A DNA stretch of 64,000 nt, taken from positions 186,001-250,000 of the forward strand of contig NZ_WMBT01000005.1 of NCBI RefSeq assembly GCF_009708075.1, written 5' to 3'. Shown one piece after another: positions 9,040 to 16,858 of this stretch (positions are counted from its first letter, which is position 1; the number at the start of each line of letters is the position of its first letter). Position numbers and translations under genes: made by a program. The notes under the pieces are model-generated. The model searched no databases. It was not told where the DNA came from and saw nothing but the letters and a program-made list of their open reading frames with translations. The DNA comes from Paracoccus lichenicola. GTDB lineage: Bacteria; Pseudomonadota; Alphaproteobacteria; Rhodobacterales; Rhodobacteraceae.

Positions 9040-11213
9040 CAGGGATCCAGACCGGCGATGATCCTGTCGGGCGTGGCCGGCAATTCGCGGACCCGGACGC
9101 CGCAGGCATTGTGGATCGCGTTCAGCACCGCCGCCCCGGCCCCGCAGATGCCCAGTTCGCCCAATCCCTTGGCCTGCAGGGGACCGACATAGGCATCGCG
9201 TTCGGGCAGGAAATGCACCTCCAAGGCGGGGACATCGGCGTGGGTGGGGATGTGGTATTCCGCCAGGTCGTGGCTGACGGCGTGGCCATCGCGCGGGTCA
9301 TGCTCCATGGCCTCGGTCAGGGCGATGCCGATGCCGAAGGTCATGCCGCCCAGGCATTGCGACCGGGCGGTCTTTTCGTTCAGCACCCGCCCGCAGGCGA
9401 AAACGCCCATCATGCGGCGGACGCGGACCTCTCCGGTCCAGCGGTTCACCGCGACCTCGGCCCAGTGGCTGCCCCAGGTGGCCTGGCGGTGCGACTTTTC
9501 GGTCTTGCCGGGTTCCAGATGGCCTTCGGCGGTGATGGTCCCATCGACCAGTTCCGCCAGGGACCGGACCACATTGCCCGCCCGCGCCATGCCGTCCTGC
9601 AGGGTCAGGTCGGCCTCGTTGCAGCCCATGGCCTTGGCGATCCGGCTGCGGATCTCCTCGCAGGCGAGATAGACCGAATTGCCGCTGGACGCCGCCCCGA
9701 AGGATCCCCCCGACCCGGCGGCGGGCGGGAAATCGGTATCGCCCAGCCGGACCTCGACCCGGTCGGCGGGCAGGCCCAGCATCTCGGCGGCAAGCTGGCC
9801 CAGGATCGTGTAGGTGCCGGTGCCGATGTCGGTCATGTCGGTTTCGACGATGGCATGGCCGTCCTGCACCAGCGTCACCCGGGCGCGCGATTCCACCAGC
9901 ATGTTGACCCGCACGGCCGCCGCCATGCCCATGCCGATCAGCCATTCGCCCTCGACCCGCTGGCCGGTGGGCCGGCGGTCCGCCCAGCCAAAGCGCCGCG
10001 CCCCTTCGCGCAGGGCCTCGGCCAGCTTGTGGCTGGAAAAGGGTCTTTCCGTGGTGGGTTCGACATCGGGGATGTTCTTCAGGCGCAGGTCCACCGGGTC
10101 GATGCCTGCCGCTTCGGCCAGTTCGTCCATGGCGCATTCGAAGACGGTGACGCCCACGGCCTCGCCCGGCGCGCGGACCGATCCGGCGGGGCTGCGGTGG
10201 ATGCGGGCGACGGCGTGGACGATCTGCCGATGCGCGGCCTGATAGGTGAAGGGCGTGGCCTGGGTCACGGGTTCGGAAAATTCGCTGCCGGGCAGGCTGG
10301 ACACCAGCGCCTCGTGTCCGATGCCGGACAGATGCCCGTCCGCGTCGCAGGCCAGGCGGATCCGCTGGCGCGTTTCCGACCGGCGATGCGCCAGATCGAA
10401 GACCTGCTGGCGCGTCATGGCGACCATCACCGGACGGCCCAGTTCCCTGGCGGCGATGGCGGCAGCGACGGCTTCGGCATTGATGCCCAGTTTCGACCCG
10501 AAGCCGCCCCCGACATAGGGCGCCAGCAGCCGCACCCTGCTTTCCCGGATGCCCAGGGCGTCGGCCATCTGCTTGCGGTTCGACGACAGCATCTGCAGCC
10601 CCGCGCGAATGGTGACGCTGTTGCCGTCCCATTCGGCAATCGCCGCATGGGGTTCCATGGCGGCGGCCACCTGCGCGGGCGTGTGCCAGACCTGATCGAC
10701 GCAAAAGGCCGCCTTTCGCATGGCCTTGTCCACGTTGCCCACGGCCGATTGCTTTTTCGGCGGCAATTCGGGCGTGACCGCCTCGGGGTTCACCGGGACG
10801 GTTTTGGCCTTGTAGCGGATGGCGAGGTTCTGGGCCGCATGGCGGGCAGCCTCGAAGGTTTCGGCCACGACCAGGGCGATGGCCTGGCCCATGTATTCGA
10901 CCTGGTTCGGCCCCGAGGTCGGTCCCTTCTCGTCCATGCCCTGCGCGCCGTAGCGGATCATCCGCTTGTCCTGGATCACCGCCAGGGCGCCGGGCGCGTC
11001 GCCGATCTCCAGCACCTTGCCTGCCGGAATCGCGGCCTGGACCAGCACGCCGTAAATCATGCCCTCGGGCCGGGCCTCGGCGGCATAGGTGGCGCGGCCC
11101 GTCACCTTCAGCGGGCCTTCCAGCCGGTTCAGGGGCTGGCCGATCACGCCTTGCGCCATGTGGTCCAGCCGGTCGTCGTGGTTCGGGCCATCGACCCGCA
11201 GGTGCCGTGTCAT
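9039..11213 (-). CDS. paoC: Aldehyde oxidoreductase molybdenum-binding subunit (PaoC-like)
   Basis: Large subunit of a three-subunit xanthine-oxidase-family enzyme; 724 residues, close to E. coli PaoC. It carries the Ald_Xan_dh_C domain at the N-terminus, GGGFGSK in the cofactor region, VRAPGE (active-site Arg), [14 protein letters not shown], and the catalytic Glu in KGLGELG near the C-terminus. The substrate is probably an aldehyde, by similarity to PaoABC; this is inference. Start ATG overlaps the FAD-subunit stop (ATGA). Confidence 0.88.
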   Translation of the reverse strand: MTRHLRVDGPNHDDRLDHMAQGVIGQPLNRLEGPLKVTGRATYAAEARPEGMIYGVLVQAAIPAGKVLEIGDAPGALAVIQDKRMIRYGAQGMDEKGPTSGPNQVEYMGQAIALVVAETFEAARHAAQNLAIRYKAKTVPVNPEAVTPELPPKKQSAVGNVDKAMRKAAFCVDQVWHTPAQVAAAMEPHAAIAEWDGNSVTIRAGLQMLSSNRKQMADALGIRESRVRLLAPYVGGGFGSKLGINAEAVAAAIAARELGRPVMVAMTRQQVFDLAHRRSETRQRIRLACDADGHLSGIGHEALVSSLPGSEFSEPVTQATPFTYQAAHRQIVHAVARIHRSPAGSVRAPGEAVGVTVFECAMDELAEAAGIDPVDLRLKNIPDVEPTTERPFSSHKLAEALREGARRFGWADRRPTGQRVEGEWLIGMGMAAAVRVNMLVESRARVTLVQDGHAIVETDMTDIGTGTYTILGQLAAEMLGLPADRVEVRLGDTDFPPAAGSGGSFGAASSGNSVYLACEEIRSRIAKAMGCNEADLTLQDGMARAGNVVRSLAELVDGTITAEGHLEPGKTEKSHRQATWGSHWAEVAVNRWTGEVRVRRMMGVFACGRVLNEKTARSQCLGGMTFGIGIALTEAMEHDPRDGHAVSHDLAEYHIPTHADVPALEVHFLPERDAYVGPLQAKGLGELGICGAGAAVLNAIHNACGVRVRELPATPDRIIAGLDP

Positions 11214-12178
11214 GCCTGGGTCTCCATTCCGGTCGCATCGCGCAGCGTCGCCAACAGCGTCCGGCGCAGCAGGGGAATCTTGAACCGGTTTTCGCCTTGC
11301 GCCTGCGCCGGGCGCAGCAGGATCTCGGCGGCCTCATGGAACAGCGCGTCGGACGGTTCCCGGCCCATCAGCAGGGCCTCGGCCTCCGGGTCGCGCCAGG
11401 GCTTGTGCGCGACCCCGCCAAAGGCCAGCGCCGCATGGGCAATGCGGCCCCCCTCCATGCCGATGATCGCCGCCACGGACACCAGCGCGAAGGCATAGGA
11501 CGCCCGGTCCCGCACCTTGCGGTATCGCTGCTGGCCGCCGACCGGGGCGGGCAGGATCACGGCGGTGATGATCTCGCCCGGTTGCAGGACGGTTTCCACA
11601 TGCGGGGTGTCGCCCGGCAGCAGGTGGAAATCCGCCAGGGGAACGCGGCGGGGACGGGGACCGTCGATTTCCACCACCGCGTCCAGCGCGCGCAGCGCCA
11701 CGGCCATGTCGCCGGGATAGGTGGCGATGCAGTGGTCGGATGCCCCCAGGATCGCGTGGTTGCGCGTCACGCCGCCGATGGCCGAACAGCCCGCGCCGGG
11801 GTCGCGCTTGTTGCAGGCCATGCGGCGGTCGTAGAAATAGGGACAGCGCGTCCGCTGCATCAGGTTGCCGCCGGTCGTGGCCATGTTGCGCAACTGCCCG
11901 CTGGCGCCTGCCAGCAGCGCGCGCGACAGCACCGGGTAATCGCGCCGGACGGTCGGATGCGCCGCCAGGTCGCTGTTCCTGACCAGGGCGCCGATGCGCA
12001 GGTCCTCGCCCTCGGGTTCGGCCCGGTCCAGGGGCAGGCGGGTGATGTCCACCAGGGCCTCGGGGACCATCACCTCCAGCTTCATCAGGTCCAGCAGGTT
12101 CGTGCCGCCCGCGATGATCGTGGCCCCGGCGGGCAGATCCGCCACTGACGCGGCGCGGTGAAAGGCGAATTCCCTCAT
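11210..12178 (-). CDS. paoB: Aldehyde oxidoreductase FAD-binding subunit with extra 4Fe-4S insertion (PaoB-like)
   Basis: 322-residue FAD-binding subunit. The pyrophosphate loop [14 protein letters not shown] is near residue 21, and [12 protein letters not shown] near 101. Cys112, Cys122 and Cys131 lie in the cysteine-rich insert ([10 protein letters not shown]) that in PaoB ligates an additional 4Fe-4S cluster absent from ordinary xanthine dehydrogenases. This insert is the best evidence that the operon is PaoABC-like. ATG 12178 overlaps the small-subunit stop by four bases (ATGA). Confidence 0.88.
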   Translation of the reverse strand: MREFAFHRAASVADLPAGATIIAGGTNLLDLMKLEVMVPEALVDITRLPLDRAEPEGEDLRIGALVRNSDLAAHPTVRRDYPVLSRALLAGASGQLRNMATTGGNLMQRTRCPYFYDRRMACNKRDPGAGCSAIGGVTRNHAILGASDHCIATYPGDMAVALRALDAVVEIDGPRPRRVPLADFHLLPGDTPHVETVLQPGEIITAVILPAPVGGQQRYRKVRDRASYAFALVSVAAIIGMEGGRIAHAALAFGGVAHKPWRDPEAEALLMGREPSDALFHEAAEILLRPAQAQGENRFKIPLLRRTLLATLRDATGMETQA

Positions 12179-12696
12179 GCCGCGTCCTCGCGCCCGGTGC
12201 CCTGGGCGACCTGCCGGATGGCCGCGACGATGTTGGAATAGGCGGCGCAGCGGCACAGGTTGCCGCTCATCCGTTCGGCTATCTCGGCATGGGTCAGCGC
12301 GAACGGGCCGTCCAGCGTGTCGGAGGCATGGCTGGGCCAGCCCGCCGCGATCTCGTCCAGCATTCCCGTGGCCGAGCAGATCTGGCCGGGCGTGCAATAG
12401 CCGCACTGGAAGCCGTCATGGTCCAGAAACTGCTGTTGCAGGGGCGACAGGTTGCCGGGCGTGCCCAGGCCTTCGATGGTGGTGATGTCGTGACCTTCCG
12501 CCATGCAGGCCAGCGTCAGGCAGGCATTGATCCGCCGCCCGTCCATCAGCACCGTGCAGGCGCCGCATTGGCCGTGGTCGCAGCCCTTCTTGGTGCCGGT
12601 CAGGCCCAGGTGATGGCGAAGCGCATCCAGAAGCGTGGTGCGCGGATCCACGTCCAGGGGATGGGACGTGCCGTTTAGGTGAAGCGTGATCTGCAT
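12175..12696 (-). CDS. paoA: Aldehyde oxidoreductase 2Fe-2S subunit (PaoA-like), no Tat signal
   Basis: 173-residue small subunit. The plant-type 2Fe-2S motif uses Cys39, 44, 47 and 59 ([12 protein letters not shown]); the second cluster uses Cys98, 101, 148 and 150 (CGYCTPG, CRC). E. coli PaoA carries a twin-arginine signal for periplasmic export. Here ATG 12696 gives a protein starting directly with the ferredoxin fold, and the in-frame sequence upstream has no RR signal, so the enzyme is probably cytoplasmic. An EcfG-type promoter lies just upstream. Confidence 0.88.
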   Translation of the reverse strand: MQITLHLNGTSHPLDVDPRTTLLDALRHHLGLTGTKKGCDHGQCGACTVLMDGRRINACLTLACMAEGHDITTIEGLGTPGNLSPLQQQFLDHDGFQCGYCTPGQICSATGMLDEIAAGWPSHASDTLDGPFALTHAEIAERMSGNLCRCAAYSNIVAAIRQVAQGTGREDAA

Positions 12697-12733
12697 GAGA
12701 TTCCCGTGCTGGCAGGGCGGCTGGCTGTGCCTC

Positions 12734-12758
12734 AACGACCAAGGCCGCGCCGCGTTCC
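12734..12758 (-). promoter_or_regulatory. EcfG-type general stress promoter driving paoABC
   Basis: On the minus strand GGAAC (12758-12754), 16 nt, CGTT (12737-12734): a perfect match to the alphaproteobacterial EcfG consensus. Predicted start of transcription is near 12727, giving a leader of about 30 nt before the paoA ATG at 12696. Confidence 0.75.
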
Positions 12759-12782
12759 CTGTCAGCCCCGCTTTCGGCCGGC

Positions 12783-12807
12783 GGAACGGCTGCGGACCCC
12801 GGGCGTT
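12783..12807 (+). promoter_or_regulatory. EcfG-type general stress promoter, divergent from the paoABC one
   Basis: GGAAC (12783-12787), 16 nt, CGTT (12804-12807): perfect EcfG consensus. It sits 25 bp from the -35 of the minus-strand promoter, so both face outwards from a short shared region. Predicted start near 12814, then AAGGAGGA and the ATG at 12839. Confidence 0.78.
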
Positions 12808-12838
12808 CGATCCGCGACGCAAACCCAAGGAGGATGGC

Positions 12839-13105
12839 ATGTCCACATCGAACACCACCCAGGACCACGACACGATCCGCGAATGGGCCGAAGCGCGCGA
12901 CGGCCACCCCGCCATGGTGGACACCAAGGGCGAAGGCGGCATCCTGCGCATCGATTTCGGAGAGCCGGAAGAAGGGCTGACGCAGATCTCGTGGGAAGAA
13001 TTCTTCGAGATCTTCGACGAGAACGGGCTGAGCTTCCTGTATCAGGAGGAAACGGCCGGGGGCGACACCAGCCGGTTCAACAGGTTCGTGTCGGGGGACA
13101 AGTAA
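12839..13105 (+). CDS. Small acidic stress-associated protein (88 aa), function unknown
   Basis: 88 residues, strongly acidic, with a compact conserved-looking core (REWAEARDGHPAMV, RIDFGEP, ISWEEFFEIFDENGLSFLYQ). It resembles a hypothetical family often found in stress or plasmid-borne gene clusters; no function is known to me. The start ATG 12839 has a near-perfect AAGGAGGA Shine-Dalgarno at 12827-12834, and a perfect EcfG promoter lies 32 nt further upstream. No signal peptide or membrane segment. Confidence 0.85.
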   Translation: MSTSNTTQDHDTIREWAEARDGHPAMVDTKGEGGILRIDFGEPEEGLTQISWEEFFEIFDENGLSFLYQEETAGGDTSRFNRFVSGDK

Positions 13106-13142
13106 GTCCGGGAACAAGCAAGGGGGCAGCGCGCGGCGCCCG

Positions 13143-13451
13143 TCAGCGCCGCGCGATGTCCTGCCCGCCCATCTCGCGGAAGGTGCCTTCCACGATCCCG
13201 GCGTGGTCCTGCGCCACGTCGGCCGAAACCTTGAGCGCGCCGCGCAGGGGGGCGTCGTCGCCCGCATCATCCCCCTTGTTGGCATCCCCGCCCGAAATCC
13301 GGTTGCCCGCCGTGTTGTCGTCGCCCGCGGGTTCGACGAAGATGTCGGCGCGGTTCAGCCCGTGCTGCTGGACCAGATGCTCGATGGCGTAATCGGCGGC
13401 TTCCCGCGTCTCGAACAGGGCCGAGACGGACGTGGTGGCGTTGTCGGACAT
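13143..13451 (-). CDS. General stress protein 17M-like small protein
   Basis: 102 residues. The N-terminal half (TTSVSALFETREAADYAIEHL) matches the start of the larger DUF2382 protein encoded at 26194-27117 and resembles the general-stress-protein 17M fold; the middle is Asp/Asn/Gly-rich and likely flexible. ATG 13451 follows the PAP2 stop directly, with AAGGAGG inside the end of the PAP2 gene, so the two are co-translated. Function unknown. Confidence 0.82.
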   Translation of the reverse strand: MSDNATTSVSALFETREAADYAIEHLVQQHGLNRADIFVEPAGDDNTAGNRISGGDANKGDDAGDDAPLRGALKVSADVAQDHAGIVEGTFREMGGQDIARR

Positions 13452-14072
13452 TCAATCCTCCTTGCGTTGCGAATGATAGGTGGTGCCGGGCAGCAGGCGA
13501 TCGACGGCCCAGGCTGCCGCAAGACCCAGGGCCGCGCCTGCCATGACATCGACGGGGTAATGCTTGGCGCGGGGGATTTGCACCGCCGCGATCAGCGCGG
13601 CGCAGCCGGCGGCAGGAAGCGCCAGCGCGGGCCAGTCGCGGGCGACGATCCGGGCCACCGCCACCGCCCCCGCCGTGTGCCCGGACGGAAACGAGGTCTC
13701 GTGCCCGCCCTCGGCCTCGCCGACCTCGAACTGGTAATCGCGTTCCTTGACCATCTTTTCGGGGCGGGTGCGGCGCAAGCGGTTCTTGATGCGGCGCTTG
13801 ACGACATTGGCCAGCACATGCGCGGCCATCATCCGCAGCCCGGTGCGCGCGACATCCGCACGCCCCCTCAGCACGCCGCCCGCGACCACGGCCCCGCACA
13901 GCGCCGTCAGCTGCATCTGGTCGGCCAGTTCGCTGAAGGTGCCCAGGGTCCTGACCACCGGGTGATGGCGATGCCGGGCGGCGGCCTTGGCGGCGTCGAT
14001 GTCCATCCGCTCCAGCCCTTCGGTCTGGGCGGCGGGGTCGTCGGGGGCGGTCTGGTGGGGCAGGTGTGACAT
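13452..14072 (-). CDS. PAP2-family phosphatase
   Basis: 206-residue PAP2/lipid phosphatase-like membrane protein. The three catalytic motifs are present: KRRIKNRLRRTRP (residues 92-104), PSGH (129-132, with catalytic His132) and the HYPVDV box (His171, Asp175). Hydrophobic helices lie between them. It probably dephosphorylates an isoprenoid or lipid phosphate; the substrate cannot be told. The start is uncertain: ATG 14072 is only eight bases after the -10 of an EcfG promoter, so the message would be leaderless; ATG 14006 (residue 23, GGAG nearby) is an alternative. Confidence 0.85.
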   Translation of the reverse strand: MSHLPHQTAPDDPAAQTEGLERMDIDAAKAAARHRHHPVVRTLGTFSELADQMQLTALCGAVVAGGVLRGRADVARTGLRMMAAHVLANVVKRRIKNRLRRTRPEKMVKERDYQFEVGEAEGGHETSFPSGHTAGAVAVARIVARDWPALALPAAGCAALIAAVQIPRAKHYPVDVMAGAALGLAAAWAVDRLLPGTTYHSQRKED

Positions 14073-14080
14073 GCCTCGGT

Positions 14081-14105
14081 AACGGCGGGCAAAGGCCCGG
14101 GTTCC
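14081..14105 (-). promoter_or_regulatory. EcfG-type general stress promoter of the PAP2 operon
   Basis: On the minus strand GGAAC (14105-14101), 16 nt, CGTT (14084-14081), a perfect consensus. Transcription would begin at about 14074, almost on the annotated PAP2 ATG. Confidence 0.72.
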
Positions 14106-14115
14106 GCCCGGCCGT

Positions 14116-14140
14116 GGAACAATCCCCGCGCCAGCCGGTT
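14116..14140 (+). promoter_or_regulatory. EcfG-like promoter of the small hydrophilic protein operon
   Basis: GGAAC (14116-14120), 16 nt, GGTT (14137-14140), one base off the CGTT -10 consensus. It faces away from the PAP2 promoter, mirroring the divergent pair at 12734-12807. Predicted leader about 35 nt to ATG 14181. Confidence 0.6.
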
Positions 14141-14180
14141 TTCCCTGACGCCACCACGGACACGAAACGGAGGACCCGGA

Positions 14181-14411
14181 ATGGCACATGCAAGCAAGAA
14201 GAAATTCGGCGCGGGCCAGCAGGACCAGGGCAAGGGCGACGGCACCGGCGGCATGGCCCCCGACATGCCCGACCAGCTGCCCGACAACGAGATCCTGTCG
14301 AACCGCGACAAGTCGCGCCATTCCGACCAGCGGGGCCTCGATTCCCGCCATGTCGAGACCGAGCAGCTGCACGACCACGTCGGCAACCGCGACGGCGATG
14401 CGGAGGACTAG
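14181..14411 (+). CDS. Small hydrophilic, probably disordered stress protein (76 aa)
   Basis: 76 residues, no hydrophobic core, rich in Asp, Gly, Gln, Lys and His (KKKFGAGQQDQGKGDGTGG near the N-terminus). Composition resembles hydrophilin-like or desiccation-associated proteins. Good Shine-Dalgarno (CGGAGGA) eight bases before ATG 14181. First gene of a tight plus-strand operon that ends with the phosphoribosyltransferase. No recognised domain. Confidence 0.8.
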   Translation: MAHASKKKFGAGQQDQGKGDGTGGMAPDMPDQLPDNEILSNRDKSRHSDQRGLDSRHVETEQLHDHVGNRDGDAED

Positions 14412-14414
14412 GCC

Positions 14415-14615
14415 ATGTCCAACAAGCATCCCAAGACCCACCAGCCCACCGACAAGGATCTGCATGAGGATCCGGGCATCGGCCAGTCCAAGGGCCTGCC
14501 GGGTCCCGGCGATCCGCCCATCGGCGGCGACAACACCGTCGAAGGCGACGTGCTGAACGACACCACCCCGCAGGGCGGCGTCGATCCCAACCAGCGCGGC
14601 CGCACCAACACGTAG
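14415..14615 (+). CDS. Small hydrophilic, probably disordered stress protein (66 aa)
   Basis: 66 residues, Pro/Gly/Asp/Asn-rich, with no predicted hydrophobic segment (GLPGPGDPPIGGDNT in the middle). It begins three bases after the previous stop. Its character matches its two neighbours, so the three look like a set of short soluble stress polypeptides. Function unknown. Confidence 0.75.
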   Translation: MSNKHPKTHQPTDKDLHEDPGIGQSKGLPGPGDPPIGGDNTVEGDVLNDTTPQGGVDPNQRGRTNT

Positions 14616-14631
14616 CGCAGAGGAGGAACCC

Positions 14632-14787
14632 ATGGTCGGCAGGAAGACCAAGGACCAGCAGCAGCGCATCATCGAAAAGCGCGTGGACACCACCAATGCG
14701 GATCCCGATTTCGACCCGCGCCCCGACCTGAAGGCCTCGGACAAGCGCGAGGCGCAAAAGGACGAGGACGAGGCAGGCCAGGGCTAG
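14632..14787 (+). CDS. Small charged protein (51 aa)
   Basis: 51 residues, highly charged: starts MVGRKTKDQQQRIIEKR and ends with an acidic tail (KDEDEAGQG). A strong GAGGAGGA Shine-Dalgarno lies about six bases before ATG 14632. The stop is immediately followed by the ATG of the erythromycin-esterase gene, so it is part of the same operon. No recognised family. Confidence 0.72.
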   Translation: MVGRKTKDQQQRIIEKRVDTTNADPDFDPRPDLKASDKREAQKDEDEAGQG

Positions 14788-16074
14788 ATGCCCGCAGGGG
14801 ACCTTGCCCAGGCCATCGCCGGCGGCTGCATCCCGCTGCCGCCGCCCGACGATGACGGCTTTGCGGCATTCGCCGACCGATGGGCGGATTGCCGCATCCT
14901 GATGCTGGGCGAGGCGAGCCACGGCACGGCGGAATTCTACGCGGCCCGCGCCGCCATCACCCGCCGCATGATCGAACGGCACGGCACCAGGATCGTCGCG
15001 GTCGAGGCCGACTGGCCCGACGCGGCGGTCCTGGACCGCCATGTCCGCGGCCTTCCCCCGCGCAAGGGCGCCGAGGAACCCTTTCAGCGGTTTCCGCGCT
15101 GGATGTGGCGCAATGCCCCGGTCGCGGGGCTGGTGGACTGGATGCGCGACTGGAACCGGGGCCGCGACCCCGGGGATCAGGTCGGCTTTTACGGCCTGGA
15201 CATGTACAACCTTTCCGCCTCGATCCGGGCGGTGCTGGACTACTTGGACAACACCGACCCCGAGGCCGCCGCGGTTGCGCGCGGGCGCTATGGTTGCCTG
15301 GAACCCTGGACGGAACAGCCTGCCGCCTATGGCCGCCTGGCAGGATCGGGCTATCACAAGTGCGAACAGGCGGTCGTCCAGCAATGCCGCGATCTGCTGG
15401 CCCGCGCCCTGGAGGGGCGGGACCAGCTGGATGCGGCGCAGAACGCCCGGCTTGTCGCGACGGCCGAACGCTATTACCGCGTCATGTACGGGGGCGGGGC
15501 GGAATCCTGGAACCTGCGCGACAGCCACATGGCCGACACGCTGGACCATCTGCTGCAGGCGGGCGGGGCAGGAACCAGGGCGGTGGTCTGGGCGCACAAC
15601 TCGCATGTCGGCGACGCCCGCCAGACCGAGATGGGCAGCCGCCTGGGCGAACACAACCTGGGCCAGCTGGCGCGCGAACGCTGGGGCGACCAGGTGGCGC
15701 TGGTGGGCCTTGGCACCGACCATGGCACGGTCACCGCCGCATCCGACTGGGACGAGGACGCCGAGGTCAAGACCGTCCGGCCCTCGCGCCCCGACAGTTT
15801 CGAGCGGCTGTGCCATGACAGCGGGACCTCGCGTTTCCTGCTGGATTTCCGGCGCGACGGCGATCTGGCCGCGCGACTGTCGCAGCCCTTGCTGCAACGC
15901 TTCATCGGCGTGATCTACCGCCCCGAAAGCGAACGGCTCAGCCACTACATGCAGGCCCAAGCCGGGCGGCAATACGACGGCTGGATCTGGTTCGACCGGA
16001 CGCAGGCGCTGGCCGGCGCGGGCGACGGGGGCCGCCATGACGACGTGCCCGACACCTGGCCCTTTGGCCTGTAG
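14788..16074 (+). CDS. Erythromycin esterase-like family protein
   Basis: 428 residues of the erythromycin esterase (EreA-like) superfamily. The family motif GEASHGT is at residues 41-47 (Glu42, His45), and VEADWPDA follows at 72. Many genomic members are not macrolide esterases and have unknown hydrolase roles. The operon with small stress proteins and a phosphoribosyltransferase, a common pairing, points to a stress role rather than antibiotic resistance; that is inference. No signal peptide. Confidence 0.88.
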   Translation: MPAGDLAQAIAGGCIPLPPPDDDGFAAFADRWADCRILMLGEASHGTAEFYAARAAITRRMIERHGTRIVAVEADWPDAAVLDRHVRGLPPRKGAEEPFQRFPRWMWRNAPVAGLVDWMRDWNRGRDPGDQVGFYGLDMYNLSASIRAVLDYLDNTDPEAAAVARGRYGCLEPWTEQPAAYGRLAGSGYHKCEQAVVQQCRDLLARALEGRDQLDAAQNARLVATAERYYRVMYGGGAESWNLRDSHMADTLDHLLQAGGAGTRAVVWAHNSHVGDARQTEMGSRLGEHNLGQLARERWGDQVALVGLGTDHGTVTAASDWDEDAEVKTVRPSRPDSFERLCHDSGTSRFLLDFRRDGDLAARLSQPLLQRFIGVIYRPESERLSHYMQAQAGRQYDGWIWFDRTQALAGAGDGGRHDDVPDTWPFGL

Positions 16075-16075
16075 G

Positions 16076-16741
16076 ATGGGTGGGCTGGACGACCGCCTCT
16101 TTGCCGACCGCGCCGAGGCCGGGGCGCTGCTGGCCCACCGCCTGATGTCCTGTCAGGGGCAGGATTGCGTGGTCCTGGCCCTGCCGCGCGGGGGCGTGCC
16201 GGTCGCGCTGCCGGTGGCGCGGATGCTGGCCGCGCCGCTGGATCTGCTGTTCGTGCGCAAGATCGGGGCGCGGGACAATCCCGAATTCGCCATCGGCGCG
16301 GTCGTGGACGGGGACAAGCCGCAGGTGGTGATGAACCGCGACGTGCCGCCCCGCCTTGCCGCGCCCGACAGCTATCTGGAGACCGAGGTGCCGCGCCTGC
16401 TGGAGGAGATCAAGCGGCGCAGGCGGCTTTACGGGGGCGGGCGGAAACCCGTTCCGGTCGCGGGAAAGTTGGCGATCGTGGTCGATGACGGCATCGCCAC
16501 GGGTGCCACCATGCGGGCGGCCTTGCTGGGACTGGCCCGGCAGAATCCCGCCCGCATCGTGGTGGCCGTCCCCGTGGCGGCACGCGAGGCCCTGGACAGC
16601 CTGCGGGCCGCCGCCGACGAGGTGATCTGCCTGCGCATCCCCGACCCTTTCCGGGCGGTCGGGCTGCATTACCGCGATTTCGCGCAGGTCGCCGACGCCG
16701 AGGTGATCGCGGCCTTGCGCGACGCGGACCCGGCCGGATGA
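16076..16741 (+). CDS. Phosphoribosyltransferase-domain protein
   Basis: 221 residues with a type I PRTase fold. The PRPP-binding loop VVDDGIATGAT starts at residue 135. The N-terminus (LDDRLFADRAEAGALLA) is the usual start of the stress-linked PRTase/erythromycin-esterase pairing. ATG 16076 is chosen from the family N-terminus; ATG 16037, inside the upstream gene, would add 13 residues and has a GGGGG-type Shine-Dalgarno, so it is not excluded. Substrate unknown; the 117 bases to the next gene hold nothing clear. Confidence 0.85.
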   Translation: MGGLDDRLFADRAEAGALLAHRLMSCQGQDCVVLALPRGGVPVALPVARMLAAPLDLLFVRKIGARDNPEFAIGAVVDGDKPQVVMNRDVPPRLAAPDSYLETEVPRLLEEIKRRRRLYGGGRKPVPVAGKLAIVVDDGIATGATMRAALLGLARQNPARIVVAVPVAAREALDSLRAAADEVICLRIPDPFRAVGLHYRDFAQVADAEVIAALRDADPAG

Positions 16742-16858
16742 GCGTTCAAGGGGGGCTTGTCCTGCCAAGGGTTCTTGCGTTTTGCGGGGGAACGGGGTTT
16801 CGTGGATTCTGCCTCGCACCGCCCGGCCCACCCGCGCCTTCACCCCCGGAGCTTTCCG

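Noticed and set aside
9111..11498. 795-codon plus-strand frame opposite paoC/paoB
   Set aside because: Antisense shadow of the clearly coding minus-strand genes; low-complexity translation typical of GC-rich DNA.
13267..16038. 923-codon minus-strand frame
   Set aside because: Runs opposite the stress operon and erythromycin-esterase gene and has no recognisable domain; a GC-driven open frame.
14788..16074. Macrolide resistance gene
   Set aside because: The erythromycin-esterase superfamily is broad, and the stress operon context argues against an antibiotic-resistance role.
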